A stretch of DNA of 16,576 nucleotides from JASFQI01 sp050115555 (lineage in GTDB: Bacteria; Desulfobacterota; DSM-4660; Desulfatiglandales; HGW-15). The stretch is taken from NCBI GenBank assembly GCA_050115555.1, contig JASFQI010000077.1, forward strand, positions 1 through 16,576, read 5' to 3'. The position numbers and the translations under genes are program-made. Positions 1-6,551 of the stretch are shown here, one piece after another. Each line of letters opens with the position of its first letter. The stretch's first letter is position 1. The notes under the pieces are model-generated. The model did not search any database. It had not been told where the DNA came from and worked only from the letters and a program-made list of their open reading frames with translations.

Positions 1-1
1 A

Positions 2-101
2 GCTTGCTGCAGGGAAAGGTCATTACCGGAAGGTGCACCTCCAGCCGCTTCCTTCCGTCCCATGGATCCAGTAGAAGATCTTGCCCTTCGGTCTCTGTCA
101 T
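2..101 (-). pseudogene. Possible remnant of an IS21-type transposase (edge fragment)
   Basis: Read on the minus strand, the frame from the ATG at 101 runs off the left edge. It contains a stretch (RLEVHLPVMTFPCSK) that resembles the segment around the catalytic core of IS21-family IstA transposases, where R-x-x-VH-[LI]-x-VM and a following Ser-Arg/Lys are common. A stop codon lies immediately before the ATG, so if this is a transposase it is a fragment or frameshifted. The match rests on about 30 residues and is weak. It could be a chance reading frame. Confidence 0.2.
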
Positions 102-681
102 TCAGACAGCAAGGCGGAGAGTAAAAGCCAACACCACCGTTCAATCCTCGATTAAAAGCCTTACCACCCCGTCAGGGGTGGGACCGTACTTGGAATAGCA
201 TCCCCCGGTACGAGGCCGCGGTGCAGGTGGAAGGGCACGGGGGTGCTTCCTCACATCAGCGCTGTTACACACTTTTGAAAAGGCTTTTGATGGGTGCTAT
301 AACCATTGGAATGGAATGAAAAATCAAGGATCAAAGGAAAGAACGGCTTCCTTTGAATGGATCATTAGATCGGCACATTCCACTCGTACAGAACAACACT
401 TTTCTAGGGGGATACAAAGGCTTTCATGACCTTTTAAAAATTGTTTTCAAGTTGCATTCATTTATGCTTGTCTTTACCGCACATACGAACTATAAATTAG
501 CGGTGCTTTATGGATCGTAGCTCTTTTCACCCCGTCCAGAGCGACCTTTTTCGTAGAGCGATAACGATTTCATGTTGAATTCTTTCCACGGAAATGGCTC
601 GTGATGGGAAAAAGTGGTCTATGTATTCGCATGAGATTGGTCGTTTATCCATCGAAAACTTCCAAAAGAATTCCCTTTTTC

Positions 682-780
682 ACGGTCTCGCAAAAACCCG
701 CTCGACCGCCTGTTGGATACACTTATGCACTGGAATCGCTAGGGGCAAATCTCTAGGTCTCGGCTTTTTACAACTCAATC
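682..780 (+). repeat. MITE-like ~100-bp repeat, copy A
   Basis: This segment matches the reverse complement of 2219-2318, with about eight differences and a one-base indel (roughly 90% identity by eye). The ends carry a short imperfect inverted repeat (CAAAAACCCG near the left, TAAAAAGCCG on the opposite strand near the right). The 11-bp word CCCTTTTTCAC occurs on both sides, at 673-683 and 780-790, as a target-site duplication would. The copy has no coding capacity of its own. The features fit a miniature non-autonomous mobile element. A conserved intergenic repeat of another kind is the alternative. Confidence 0.7.
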
Positions 781-1008
781 CCTTTTTCACAGCCAACCCG
801 GTGAACCCTCGTTTCTTGAATTTTCCATATCTTGAGATGGAGGGCATTCAACATTCTTCCGGAAAGCCCAGGTAGATTTACCGAGACGATCGCGGTCTCT
901 GAATCGGCGCTGAACCGGAGGACGTATTCCAGAAAATCGATTATTGAATCATGCCGATGAACGCCATGGACGAGCATCTCTTGTCCGATGGCTCCGGGAG
1001 TATTTCGG

Positions 1009-2109
1009 ATGAGTTACTGGTACCTCGAATGTTTCTTGGATGATTACAAAACGGTTCAGCGCCATCCTCTGAACCACTTCCCTTTCACGATCGGGAGGGA
1101 AGAAGACCTCTCCATCACGATACCCAAAAGCGCCATATCGAGGACACATTCTCGGATTGACCTCCTAGACGATGGGCTTTGGATTGTCGATCTGAACAGC
1201 CGCAACGGGACCTTTGTCAATCATCGCCGCATTTATGAAGCCACATCCATTCGGCACGGAGATATTCTTCACATCGGGTGCGTGGAGATGCGTCTCATGA
1301 AGTCTGAAGCCGAGGATAGTACCGCTTCTGATGACGGAACCATGACCATTGATGTGGATTTCAGCGATTATTTCCCGTTCGGTGTCCGGGAATTGGAAGA
1401 GCTCCTTTCAAAGGAAATGATTTCACCGGTCTTCCAGCCCATTGTCGGTCACGACAGGAACCATGTCATCGGCTACGAGTTGCTGGGAAGGGGCGCCAGT
1501 GCCGCACTGCCGGAAGATCCTACGGCGCTTTTCAAAATTGCGGAAAGTGCGGGTCTGCATGTCAAGCTTTCCGAGTTGATGCGAAATACGGGCATAGAGC
1601 GGGCGGCAGAATGCGGAATGCAGAAGCTGTTGTTTGTCAATACCCACCCGACGGAGTTACTGGATATCGACGGGTTACTCCACTCCTTGCACAAGATAAA
1701 AAAGCGGTTCCCATCCCCCCCTCTGGTGTTAGAAATCCATGAGCGGGCGATTACAAATGTGGATTCCATCCGAATGATGAAAAAGGAATTGCAGGCGATG
1801 GGGATCCTGCTGGCCTTTGATGATTTTGGTGTAGGACAATCCCGATTCATCGAATTGATCGAAGCGACACCGGATATCATAAAATTCGATCTCGTGCTGA
1901 TCCAGTATATCGATCGAGCCGATCCTTCAAAAATGAACCTTGTCCGCCAGCTCCATCAGCTCTCTAAAAAGCTCGACATCAAAACAATCGCAGAGGGAGT
2001 ACACCAACAGCGGGAGTATGACGTGTGCCGAAGCATTGGCTTCGATTATTTCCAGGGCTTCCTGTTCGGGAAACCTGCCCCCCTGAACCCTGAACTCGCG
2101 CAGCTATAG
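1009..2109 (+). CDS. FHA-EAL protein, predicted cyclic-di-GMP phosphodiesterase
   Basis: The 366-residue product joins an N-terminal forkhead-associated domain (about 25-77; GR at 29-30, SRTHSR, and NSRNGTFVN), which in this family binds phosphothreonine, to a C-terminal EAL domain (about 130-355), which hydrolyses c-di-GMP. The catalytic positions appear intact: E157 in the EAL position (here ELL), N211, E242/E245 (EIHE), D271-D272 (DDFG), K292, E329 (AEG) and Q349 (FQGF). An active enzyme is therefore likely. There is no membrane segment, so it should be cytosolic. I chose the ATG at 1009 because CGGGAG (995-1000) precedes it at 8 nt; an in-frame ATG at 988 would add seven residues. The likely role is phosphorylation-dependent control of c-di-GMP turnover. 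The gene stands alone between two inverted ~100-bp repeats. Confidence 0.9.
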   Translation: MSYWYLECFLDDYKTVQRHPLNHFPFTIGREEDLSITIPKSAISRTHSRIDLLDDGLWIVDLNSRNGTFVNHRRIYEATSIRHGDILHIGCVEMRLMKSEAEDSTASDDGTMTIDVDFSDYFPFGVRELEELLSKEMISPVFQPIVGHDRNHVIGYELLGRGASAALPEDPTALFKIAESAGLHVKLSELMRNTGIERAAECGMQKLLFVNTHPTELLDIDGLLHSLHKIKKRFPSPPLVLEIHERAITNVDSIRMMKKELQAMGILLAFDDFGVGQSRFIELIEATPDIIKFDLVLIQYIDRADPSKMNLVRQLHQLSKKLDIKTIAEGVHQQREYDVCRSIGFDYFQGFLFGKPAPLNPELAQL

Positions 2110-2510
2110 CTATCCTTGCCGGTCCTCGCTTGCTTTTTCCGCGGATAAGACTTCTTCGCATCCTTTCTATTGAGAAGTGCCGAATCCCTTGACAGCCCTT
2201 TCCCCTCTATTGAATCATGATGGAGTTGTAAAAAGCCGAGACTTGGAGATTTGCCCCTGGCGATTCCAGTGACGTAAGTGTACCCAACAGGCGGTTGAGC
2301 GGGTTTTTGCGAGACCGTCAATCATGGAAGGAAACAGGGTTGCCCCAAGGGTATAAGGGACTCAGCCCGGGCCCTTGAGGGCGGAGAACGACTTGTTGAA
2401 GGACACGGGGAACCGCCCTGCATGGTCTTTCCTCGCAGGGAATGCGCGAGCGAAGCCGCCTCAAAGCCCCTTTCCGTTCCACGGCCACCTTCTGGAAGGT
2501 GCCATACCCC
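2110..2510. other. Intergenic region with repeat copy B
   Basis: No gene is supported here. The region contains the inverted repeat copy at 2219-2318 and a small hairpin at 2416-2440 (CCCTGC, 13-nt loop, GCAGGG). I see no T-run terminator after the FHA-EAL gene and no convincing sigma-70 promoter for the PAS-LuxR gene. An in-frame ATG at 2442 exists, but the residues it would add look non-domain-like and the better start is at 2511. Confidence 0.5.
2219..2318 (-). repeat. MITE-like ~100-bp repeat, copy B (inverted relative to copy A)
   Basis: This is the reverse-complement partner of 682-780. The seven-base word AATCATG flanks it as a direct repeat at 2213-2219 and 2320-2326, different from the flank of copy A, which is what independent insertions with target duplication would give. 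In both copies the distance between the starts of the flanking repeats is 107 bp. With copy A it brackets the FHA-EAL gene in inverted orientation. Confidence 0.7.
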
Positions 2511-3407
2511 ATGAAAATGGATCCCAGAAAAGCGGAAAAGCTGATCAAGGAGACCCAGCGGTACGCCAAGACCATCCTGAACTCCTTGTCCGCTCATATT
2601 GCAATCATTGATGAGAACGGAATCATCCTGGAAACGAACCGCGCATGGCGGGAGTTCGCCCAGTCCAACCAAATCCGGATTCGACCGGACACCCTGCACG
2701 TCAACTATCTCGAGGTGTGTGACACGGCATACGGCGCATCCTCCGACAACTCCCCTGACGTGGGCCAAGGCATTCGCCGTGTGATCCGGGGGGAGATCGA
2801 TGAATTCGTCATCGACTACCCGTGCCACTCCCCTGACGAGGAACGATGGTTTTACATGCGCGCGACCCGGGCTGTCGGCTCCGGGCCGCTTCGGGTGGTC
2901 ATCAGCCACGAGAACATCACGGCGCTCAAGCGGGCCGAGAGCCGGCTCCGGCAAAGAGAGGAGGAACTCCGTCTCAATACCGCACACCTCGAGGAGGCGA
3001 ATGCTGCACTGCGTGCGGTGCTCCGCCAGCGGGACGAGGACCGCAAGGAGCTGGAGCAGGTCATGCTGCAAAACCTCCGGGAAGCGGTCTTCCCGTACGT
3101 TGAAAGGCTGAAACAGTCCGTACAGCGGGAGGAGCAATGGAGATGGATCGAGCACATAGAAGCGGGGCTGGACGACCTTGCGTCGCCCTTTTTGCGCCGA
3201 TTGTCCGCCCTCGAGCAGGTGCTCACTCCTCAGGAAATCAAGATCGCGACCCTCATTCGGGAAGGCCGGACCACCAAAGAGATCGCCCAGGAATGGAACC
3301 TGTCCGTGACCACGGTCAACTTCCATCGAAGAAACCTGCGGAACAAGCTCGGCCTGAAAGGCACCTCCACCAACCTGCGCACCCACCTCCTTTCCCTGAC
3401 CCCGTGA
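2511..3407 (+). CDS. PAS-domain LuxR-type transcriptional regulator
   Basis: The 298-residue product has a PAS sensor domain (about 20-135, beginning ILNSLSAHIAIIDENG and ending with the PAC-like HENITALKRAE), a charged coiled coil (about 135-190), a helical linker, and a LuxR/FixJ-type helix-turn-helix (about 236-290; LTPQEIKIATLIREGRTTKE, then TVNFHRRNLRNKLGL). There is no receiver domain, so the signal is probably sensed by the PAS pocket; no ligand-binding cysteine or haem motif stands out. The start at 2511 has GGAAGG at 2494-2499, and a second Met at 2517 is equally possible. It lies 121 bp upstream of two small overlapping genes on the same strand, which may be its targets, but this is inference. 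The architecture is common in Desulfobacterota. Confidence 0.85.
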   Translation: MKMDPRKAEKLIKETQRYAKTILNSLSAHIAIIDENGIILETNRAWREFAQSNQIRIRPDTLHVNYLEVCDTAYGASSDNSPDVGQGIRRVIRGEIDEFVIDYPCHSPDEERWFYMRATRAVGSGPLRVVISHENITALKRAESRLRQREEELRLNTAHLEEANAALRAVLRQRDEDRKELEQVMLQNLREAVFPYVERLKQSVQREEQWRWIEHIEAGLDDLASPFLRRLSALEQVLTPQEIKIATLIREGRTTKEIAQEWNLSVTTVNFHRRNLRNKLGLKGTSTNLRTHLLSLTP

Positions 3408-3423
3408 CGGGTTTCCCCCGTCA
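3405..3423 (+). terminator. Hairpin at the end of the PAS-LuxR gene
   Basis: TGACGGG and CCCGTCA form a perfect 7-bp stem with a 5-nt loop, and the stop codon lies in the 5' arm. No T-run follows, so it may slow or protect transcripts rather than act as a full intrinsic terminator. Confidence 0.3.
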
Positions 3424-3528
3424 ATCGCCCGTTACTCTTCTCGTATTGTCCGGCGGTCGAAGCAGGGGTACGCTGGATGCGAATCCTGAACGTATTCCGC
3501 ACCGTATCCCAACAAAAGGAGGACAACC

Positions 3529-3723
3529 ATGCTTTGCAGCCTTTCCCAACTCAAGGAAAATGATCTGGCACAGATCCGGACCCTGGAAAAAGAAATCGGC
3601 CAGCCGATCCTGGCCTTCTCGTGCCACGAGACCTCACCCGCGTCCCTGGACGCCGATCGACTGGAGAAGGTGCAGGCCCTGGAAAAGCAGCTCGGCGTCG
3701 CGCTGGTGGCCGTGAACGCATGA
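3529..3723 (+). CDS. Small protein with two copies of a helical LE-x-x-[IL]G motif, unknown function
   Basis: This 64-residue protein is not one I recognise. It has an excellent ribosome-binding site (AAAGGAGG, then ACAACC, then ATG) and its stop overlaps the next start as ATGA, so it is very likely translated. It holds two copies of a ~24-residue unit: one with IRTLEKEIGQPILAF and one with VQALEKQLGVALVAV. The next gene carries a third copy. Each looks like an amphipathic helix followed by a short strand. It has one or two cysteines, no signal peptide and no membrane segment. The PAS-LuxR regulator lies directly upstream on the same strand. Confidence 0.75.
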   Translation: MLCSLSQLKENDLAQIRTLEKEIGQPILAFSCHETSPASLDADRLEKVQALEKQLGVALVAVNA

Positions 3724-4055
3724 TGTCGAGTGAGTCGAAGGTGCAGACCGGGGGTCTTCAACCCGCGCGCCTGGATGAAGAGGAGATTGCGTGCATTCGC
3801 CGGCTGGAGGCGGACCTGGGGGACCGAGTGTGCCTGCTGGCCGTGGAGAAGCAACCGCTCTTTGTCCTGGAGGCCAAGGTCGGACCCAACGCGTGGCAAA
3901 ACATTCAGGAGGTATACCCCGACCTTCACCTGGGGGGCACCTACCTGGAACGAGAGGAGGCCCACCTGGTCAAGGCCTCCCTCAAGACCCTGCTTCTCGG
4001 CGCGTGGAAAGGGCGGTTGAAAAAGCGCCCCGTTCGAATTCGAGAAGTGGTCTGA
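3720..4055 (+). CDS. Small protein sharing the motif of its upstream neighbour, unknown function
   Basis: The 111-residue product starts at the ATG at 3720 (or the adjacent ATG at 3723), overlapping the upstream stop as ATGA, which implies translational coupling. Residues about 18-42 hold the motif seen twice in the preceding protein (IRRLEADLGDRVCLLAV). The rest (about 45-111) looks like a separate domain, LFVLEAKVGPNAWQNIQEVY onward, ending in a basic tail (KGRLKKRPVRIREVV). No signal peptide or membrane segment is visible. An upstream in-frame ATG at 3621 overlaps the previous gene fully and is not favoured. The two genes probably act together. Confidence 0.7.
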   Translation: MMSSESKVQTGGLQPARLDEEEIACIRRLEADLGDRVCLLAVEKQPLFVLEAKVGPNAWQNIQEVYPDLHLGGTYLEREEAHLVKASLKTLLLGAWKGRLKKRPVRIREVV

Positions 4056-4085
4056 TCCCCGGGAAGCCTTTATCGCGAAGCCTTT

Positions 4086-4460
4086 TCAACTGCGCAGAAG
4101 ATGCTGCACTTCCGTGTGCATCGCCTGATAGACCTGCTCTTCCAATTCCCTGGGAGGCAACCGTTTCTCCTTTTTTATTTTCAGGAGAGAGGTCAACTCC
4201 ATGTAGTGATCGACCGACATTCCCTCCCTTTCAAACAGCTTGAACCCACACCGCAAGCTACAGGCATCGACGAGCATGCGCTTGTCTGCCGATTTGAGCA
4301 TTTCATTGAACTTCCCCGGAATGATCACGGCCGGGAGACAGGCAATCTTGATGTCCTCGGGGTTTTCCTCCCAAAGCCGGATACAGGCCTTGGACGCAGA
4401 GACTCCCGTAGCACACCCGCCAAAACAGGTGTAAAGGAACAATCGCCATCGCTTTTTCAT
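4086..4460 (-). CDS. DGC-domain putative zinc-binding protein
   Basis: The 124-residue product resembles the DGC-domain family (named for a conserved Asp-Gly-Cys), small cytosolic proteins thought to bind metal through conserved cysteines. Visible cysteines are C12, C16, C26, C41, C67 and C71. The family core VDGCPxxC appears here as VDACSLRC, so the second residue of the name motif is Ala instead of Gly. The following segment (FEREGMSVDHYMELTSLL, then KIKKEK) matches the family ending. The C-terminal tail to 124 is longer than the core domain. GAGGG precedes the ATG on the minus strand at good spacing. It converges with the small-gene pair (30-bp gap) and has a strong promoter at 4626-4654. 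The biochemical function of the family is not established. Confidence 0.75.
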   Translation of the reverse strand: MKKRWRLFLYTCFGGCATGVSASKACIRLWEENPEDIKIACLPAVIIPGKFNEMLKSADKRMLVDACSLRCGFKLFEREGMSVDHYMELTSLLKIKKEKRLPPRELEEQVYQAMHTEVQHLLRS

Positions 4461-4625
4461 AGTATGCCCTCTATCCGCGCTTCAGTAGCGCATTCCCCTC
4501 GACTTCATCCCTGTTCTGGTCCGTTTTTACTCTCCAGGCCCTTCCCACCCACTCGCAGGAGAGAGGGCGCATCCCTCCAGGGTCGATGACGTCTTCCGCT
4601 TCAAAGGCCTCTGCCGGGTTCGTTG

Positions 4626-4654
4626 ACTATATCTCCACCCCCGGAGAGCGTCAA
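4626..4654 (-). promoter_or_regulatory. Sigma-70 promoter for the DGC gene, within a dyad
   Basis: On the minus strand TTGACG (4649-4654), a 17-bp spacer and TATAGT (4626-4631) form a near-consensus promoter. A dyad spans it: GTTGAC (4622-4627) with GTCAAC (4650-4655), and inside it CTCC (4633-4636) with GGAG (4643-4646). The dyad could be an operator, since its arms cover both promoter elements. Confidence 0.6.
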
Positions 4655-4853
4655 CAAGCCGAACATAGCCGACCAGGAGATCCCGAGTATGCGGCTGCCC
4701 GAACGGGATCCTTACCGGCATCCGCAGGGGCCGGGCCGATGGCGTGGATCGCCTTAAAGATTAAGAGATATCAAATGATTGGGAGACGAATGCTCCAGTC
4801 TCGTTGGAGCAAAAAGGGCTCTCGGGCCGGGGAGAAAAAGGGGGCCTGACCTA

Positions 4854-4869
4854 TGGTATCTTTTTTGCA
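4854..4869 (+). promoter_or_regulatory. Possible sigma-54 promoter upstream of the HDOD gene
   Basis: TGGTAT, five bases, then TTGCA gives the GG-N10-GC spacing and the TTGC(A/T) end of sigma-54 promoters; the -24 element matches TGG but not the full TGGCAC. Transcription would begin near 4880, leaving a ~185-nt leader before the zinc-ribbon/HDOD gene. No enhancer-binding site was identified. Confidence 0.4.
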
Positions 4870-5065
4870 GATTTGTCTGTTCGTGCTTAAGGAGGCGTTC
4901 ATTCCCTTGGAGGCGCTCATGGGAAACGCATCCTTGATGCGGATGGGTATGCGGTAGGACGTCAGCGGTTGCGGGAGGGTTAACGGAGTCTTCCTTGATG
5001 AAGAAGCGCTTGGGAAAACCCGTGAGGTCCACGTACCTTGTGATGAGAAAGGGGCGATCATCTGC

Positions 5066-6088
5066 ATGAGGATCACATGTCAGAAATGCGGTAAAACGTA
5101 CAAGCTGGATGAAGATCGCTTGGCCCGGAAACCGAGATTCCGTTTCAAGTGCAGCCAGTGCAGTCATATCATCGATGTGGATGTTTCATCGCCTGAAGGG
5201 GAGCCGGGCCTGTCGACGGATCCGTCCCATGATGAGCAGGGCCTTTTTGGCGTGGACCTCTTCGAGGAAATCCGGGCCAATTTTGATGAGCTCTATCCCA
5301 TGCCCCATGTCATGCTGAAGGCGAGAGCCATCATCTCGGACCCCAACACGGATTTTTCGAAAATCAGCAACATCATCAAAGCGGATCAGGCCCTTGCGAG
5401 CCGCATCCTGAAAGTCACGAACTCCGCCTACTACGCATTGCCGCAGAAGGTATCCACCATCGAAAACGCGTCCGTGCTGCTCGGGACCAAAAAGTTGATT
5501 CAAATCATCAATATGCTCAGCCACTCCAAAACGCTCAAGGGAGAGATGGAGGGCTACGGGATTGATTCAGGGACAGCCTGGAGACACTCCCTGACCGTGG
5601 CCGTGGGTTCGGACATCATCTCCAGCCGGATTGCGCCGGACTACAGCGGGGAGGCGTTTCTGTGCGGACTGCTGCATGACGCGGGAAAGGTCCTCCTGGA
5701 CAGATATCTTTCCGAGAAGGGGGACGCGTTTCAAAAACTCATGGCGCAGCCGGACGGCTCGATCGTTGAGGTGGAGGAAAAGCTGCTGGGTCTGAACCAC
5801 GGCAAGATCGGCGGCGAGCTCTGCCGACAGTGGAATATGCCGGACTTCGTGTCGGATGCGGTGACGTATCATCATACCCCGGCGGAGGCACCGGAAAATC
5901 TGCTCGCAAATGTTGTCCATTCCACTGATACATTGGCCCATGCGCTCAACCTGGAATCCATCGAGGCGTCGATCGAATCCCTGGACGGCAACGGCCTGCT
6001 TCTGGGGCACTTTGAAAAGGAAGAGTTGGTTGAAATCGCCGAACAAATCCAGGACGCCGTAGAGGAGCTGGAAGAGGATACTTACTGA
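5066..6088 (+). CDS. Zinc-ribbon (MJ0042-type) HDOD signalling protein
   Basis: The 340-residue product starts with an MJ0042-type zinc ribbon (C5-x2-C8 and C29-x2-C32), followed by an acidic linker and an HDOD domain (about 76-290). HDOD domains are HD-GYP relatives that usually lack catalysis and act in signalling, often for motility, chemotaxis or c-di-GMP networks. Conserved HDOD features include VTNSAYYALPQKVSTIENA, a WRHSL segment (H174), and GLLHDAGK (H204-D205). The last ~20 residues are strongly acidic. GGGG lies ~11 nt before the ATG, a weak ribosome-binding site. The gene is monocistronic as far as I can see, with a possible sigma-54 promoter upstream. Confidence 0.85.
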   Translation: MRITCQKCGKTYKLDEDRLARKPRFRFKCSQCSHIIDVDVSSPEGEPGLSTDPSHDEQGLFGVDLFEEIRANFDELYPMPHVMLKARAIISDPNTDFSKISNIIKADQALASRILKVTNSAYYALPQKVSTIENASVLLGTKKLIQIINMLSHSKTLKGEMEGYGIDSGTAWRHSLTVAVGSDIISSRIAPDYSGEAFLCGLLHDAGKVLLDRYLSEKGDAFQKLMAQPDGSIVEVEEKLLGLNHGKIGGELCRQWNMPDFVSDAVTYHHTPAEAPENLLANVVHSTDTLAHALNLESIEASIESLDGNGLLLGHFEKEELVEIAEQIQDAVEELEEDTY

Positions 6089-6275
6089 ACCGGGGTATGG
6101 ATCACCGGAACATACGGGATCCTCAGCCCTCCCGCCGTATCGAAGATCGAATCTCCCCGCATTCCCCCTTCAGCGGGATGAAGAACCCGCGAGCAAAGCA
6201 TTCTCCTCGGAGTACCTCCTCTCCAGGGTGGAGCGGATCGCCATGAGTAGAGTTGGAGATTGCGATGCGTATTTC

Positions 6276-6305
6276 TTGACTTTTACGGCGCATCAACGAT
6301 CTAAT
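6276..6305 (+). promoter_or_regulatory. Sigma-70 promoter of the riboswitch leader
   Basis: TTGACT (6276-6281), 18 bp, TCTAAT (6300-6305). It predicts a start near 6312, about 28 nt before the Shine-Dalgarno of the leader ORF and ~115 nt before the aptamer. Confidence 0.5.
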
Positions 6306-6352
6306 GGTCTTGGTATGGCCCCAGCCCTGAAACGCCTTCGAGGAGGCCCACC

Positions 6353-6391
6353 ATGGAAAATCCTCTCAAAATGTGCATGCCATGCTCCTGA
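6353..6391 (+). CDS. Possible 12-codon Met/Cys-rich leader peptide
   Basis: ATG at 6353 has an ideal Shine-Dalgarno (GAGGAGG, 6340-6346, 6-nt spacing) and encodes MENPLKMCMPCS before TGA. The MCMPC run holds two Met and two Cys within five codons. The stop lies in the 5' arm of the hairpin at 6385-6417, so a ribosome finishing the peptide would disrupt that hairpin. This is the layout of attenuator leader peptides, but with no terminator T-run in the hairpin the mechanism is unclear. It could also be a chance ORF. Confidence 0.4.
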   Translation: MENPLKMCMPCS

Positions 6392-6417
6392 CGGGACGTC
6401 TCCCGTGCTGTCAGGAG
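6385..6417 (+). promoter_or_regulatory. Strong hairpin between leader ORF and riboswitch
   Basis: CTCCTGAC (6385-6392) pairs perfectly with GTCAGGAG (6410-6417), and an inner GGGA/TCCC stem extends it. It has no T-run. It abuts the aptamer and overlaps the leader ORF stop. Confidence 0.6.
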
Positions 6418-6420
6418 TTC

Positions 6421-6551
6421 CCGGATGACGACAAAAGCCAAACCCATTGAGAGATGGGGACGGAAAGCCGCGGGTCTTTGCCGCTCCGGAAAGCGCATCT
6501 GTACTTCATCGCCGAATTTCTAGAGATAGCCGAGCTGCCGAAGGTGACATC
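6421..6551 (+). ncRNA. GEMM-I riboswitch (cyclic-di-GMP-I type)
   Basis: The aptamer shows the GEMM-I landmarks in order: GCCAAACC (6437-6444), a short hairpin (CCCAT/ATGGG), GGGACGGAAAGCC (6457-6469) with the conserved stacking A at 6464, a long variable stem, and TAGCCGAGCTGCCGAAGG (6527-6544). Aligned to the Vibrio cholerae Vc2 aptamer, the G21-C46 pair is replaced by C (6438) and G (6463), a compensatory change that supports the fold. The ligand-contacting positions are G at 6437 (G20) and C at 6538 (C92). G at the first site predicts c-di-GMP, since cyclic AMP-GMP-binding relatives in Geobacter carry A there. It should control the gene at 6699. The outer P1 pairing was not resolved by eye. 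Confidence 0.85.

Larger units (their letters stand above)
1..1008. other. Long region without a convincing gene
   Basis: I see no convincing coding sequence here. It holds a possible transposase remnant at the left edge (2-101, minus), a simple hairpin at 164-181 (CCACCCC, loop gtca, GGGGTGG) without a T-run, and the ~100-bp repeat at 682-780. A plus-strand frame from a TTG at 353 to a stop at 520 stays open for 55 codons, but it has no good ribosome-binding site and I recognise nothing in it. Base composition is more AT-rich between about 280 and 680 than in the genes to the right, which would fit decayed mobile DNA. No clear promoter for the downstream FHA-EAL gene was found. Confidence 0.5.
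4461..5065. other. 605-bp intergenic region
   Basis: No convincing gene is present. It contains the minus-strand promoter for the DGC gene, a ~158-nt leader for that gene with small hairpins, a GCTCCA/TGGAGC hairpin at about 4791-4809, and a sigma-54-like site at 4854-4869. A 34-codon ORF (4853-4957, starting MVSFLQICLFVLKEAF) has only a poor ribosome-binding site and starts inside the sigma-54-like site, so it is not called. Confidence 0.5.

Noticed and set aside
594..875. 93-codon plus-strand ORF
   Set aside because: It crosses repeat copy A, whose inverted partner gives a similar peptide in another context, and it has no ribosome-binding site or recognisable domain.
880..905. GGTAG-ATTTACCGA resembling the 3' end of a second GEMM riboswitch, before the FHA-EAL gene
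   Set aside because: The required GCAAACC and GGGACGCAAAGCC segments are absent upstream.
2322..3386. 354-codon minus-strand ORF
   Set aside because: It lies opposite the PAS-LuxR gene, whose domains are clear. The antisense frame is a by-product of GC-rich codon use.
4754..5167. Minus-strand ORF of 137 codons upstream of the HDOD gene
   Set aside because: It overlaps the start of the HDOD gene, has no clear domain and no ribosome-binding site. A short stretch near LITRYVDLTGFPKRFFIKED looks protein-like but is not enough to call.
6425..6523. 32-codon ORF with AGGAG seven bases before its ATG, lying over the riboswitch
   Set aside because: It reads straight through the conserved aptamer bases (GGAAAGCC gives RKA), so its codons are explained by RNA structure. 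Its Shine-Dalgarno lies in a hairpin arm. It could be translated, but the riboswitch is the simpler explanation.
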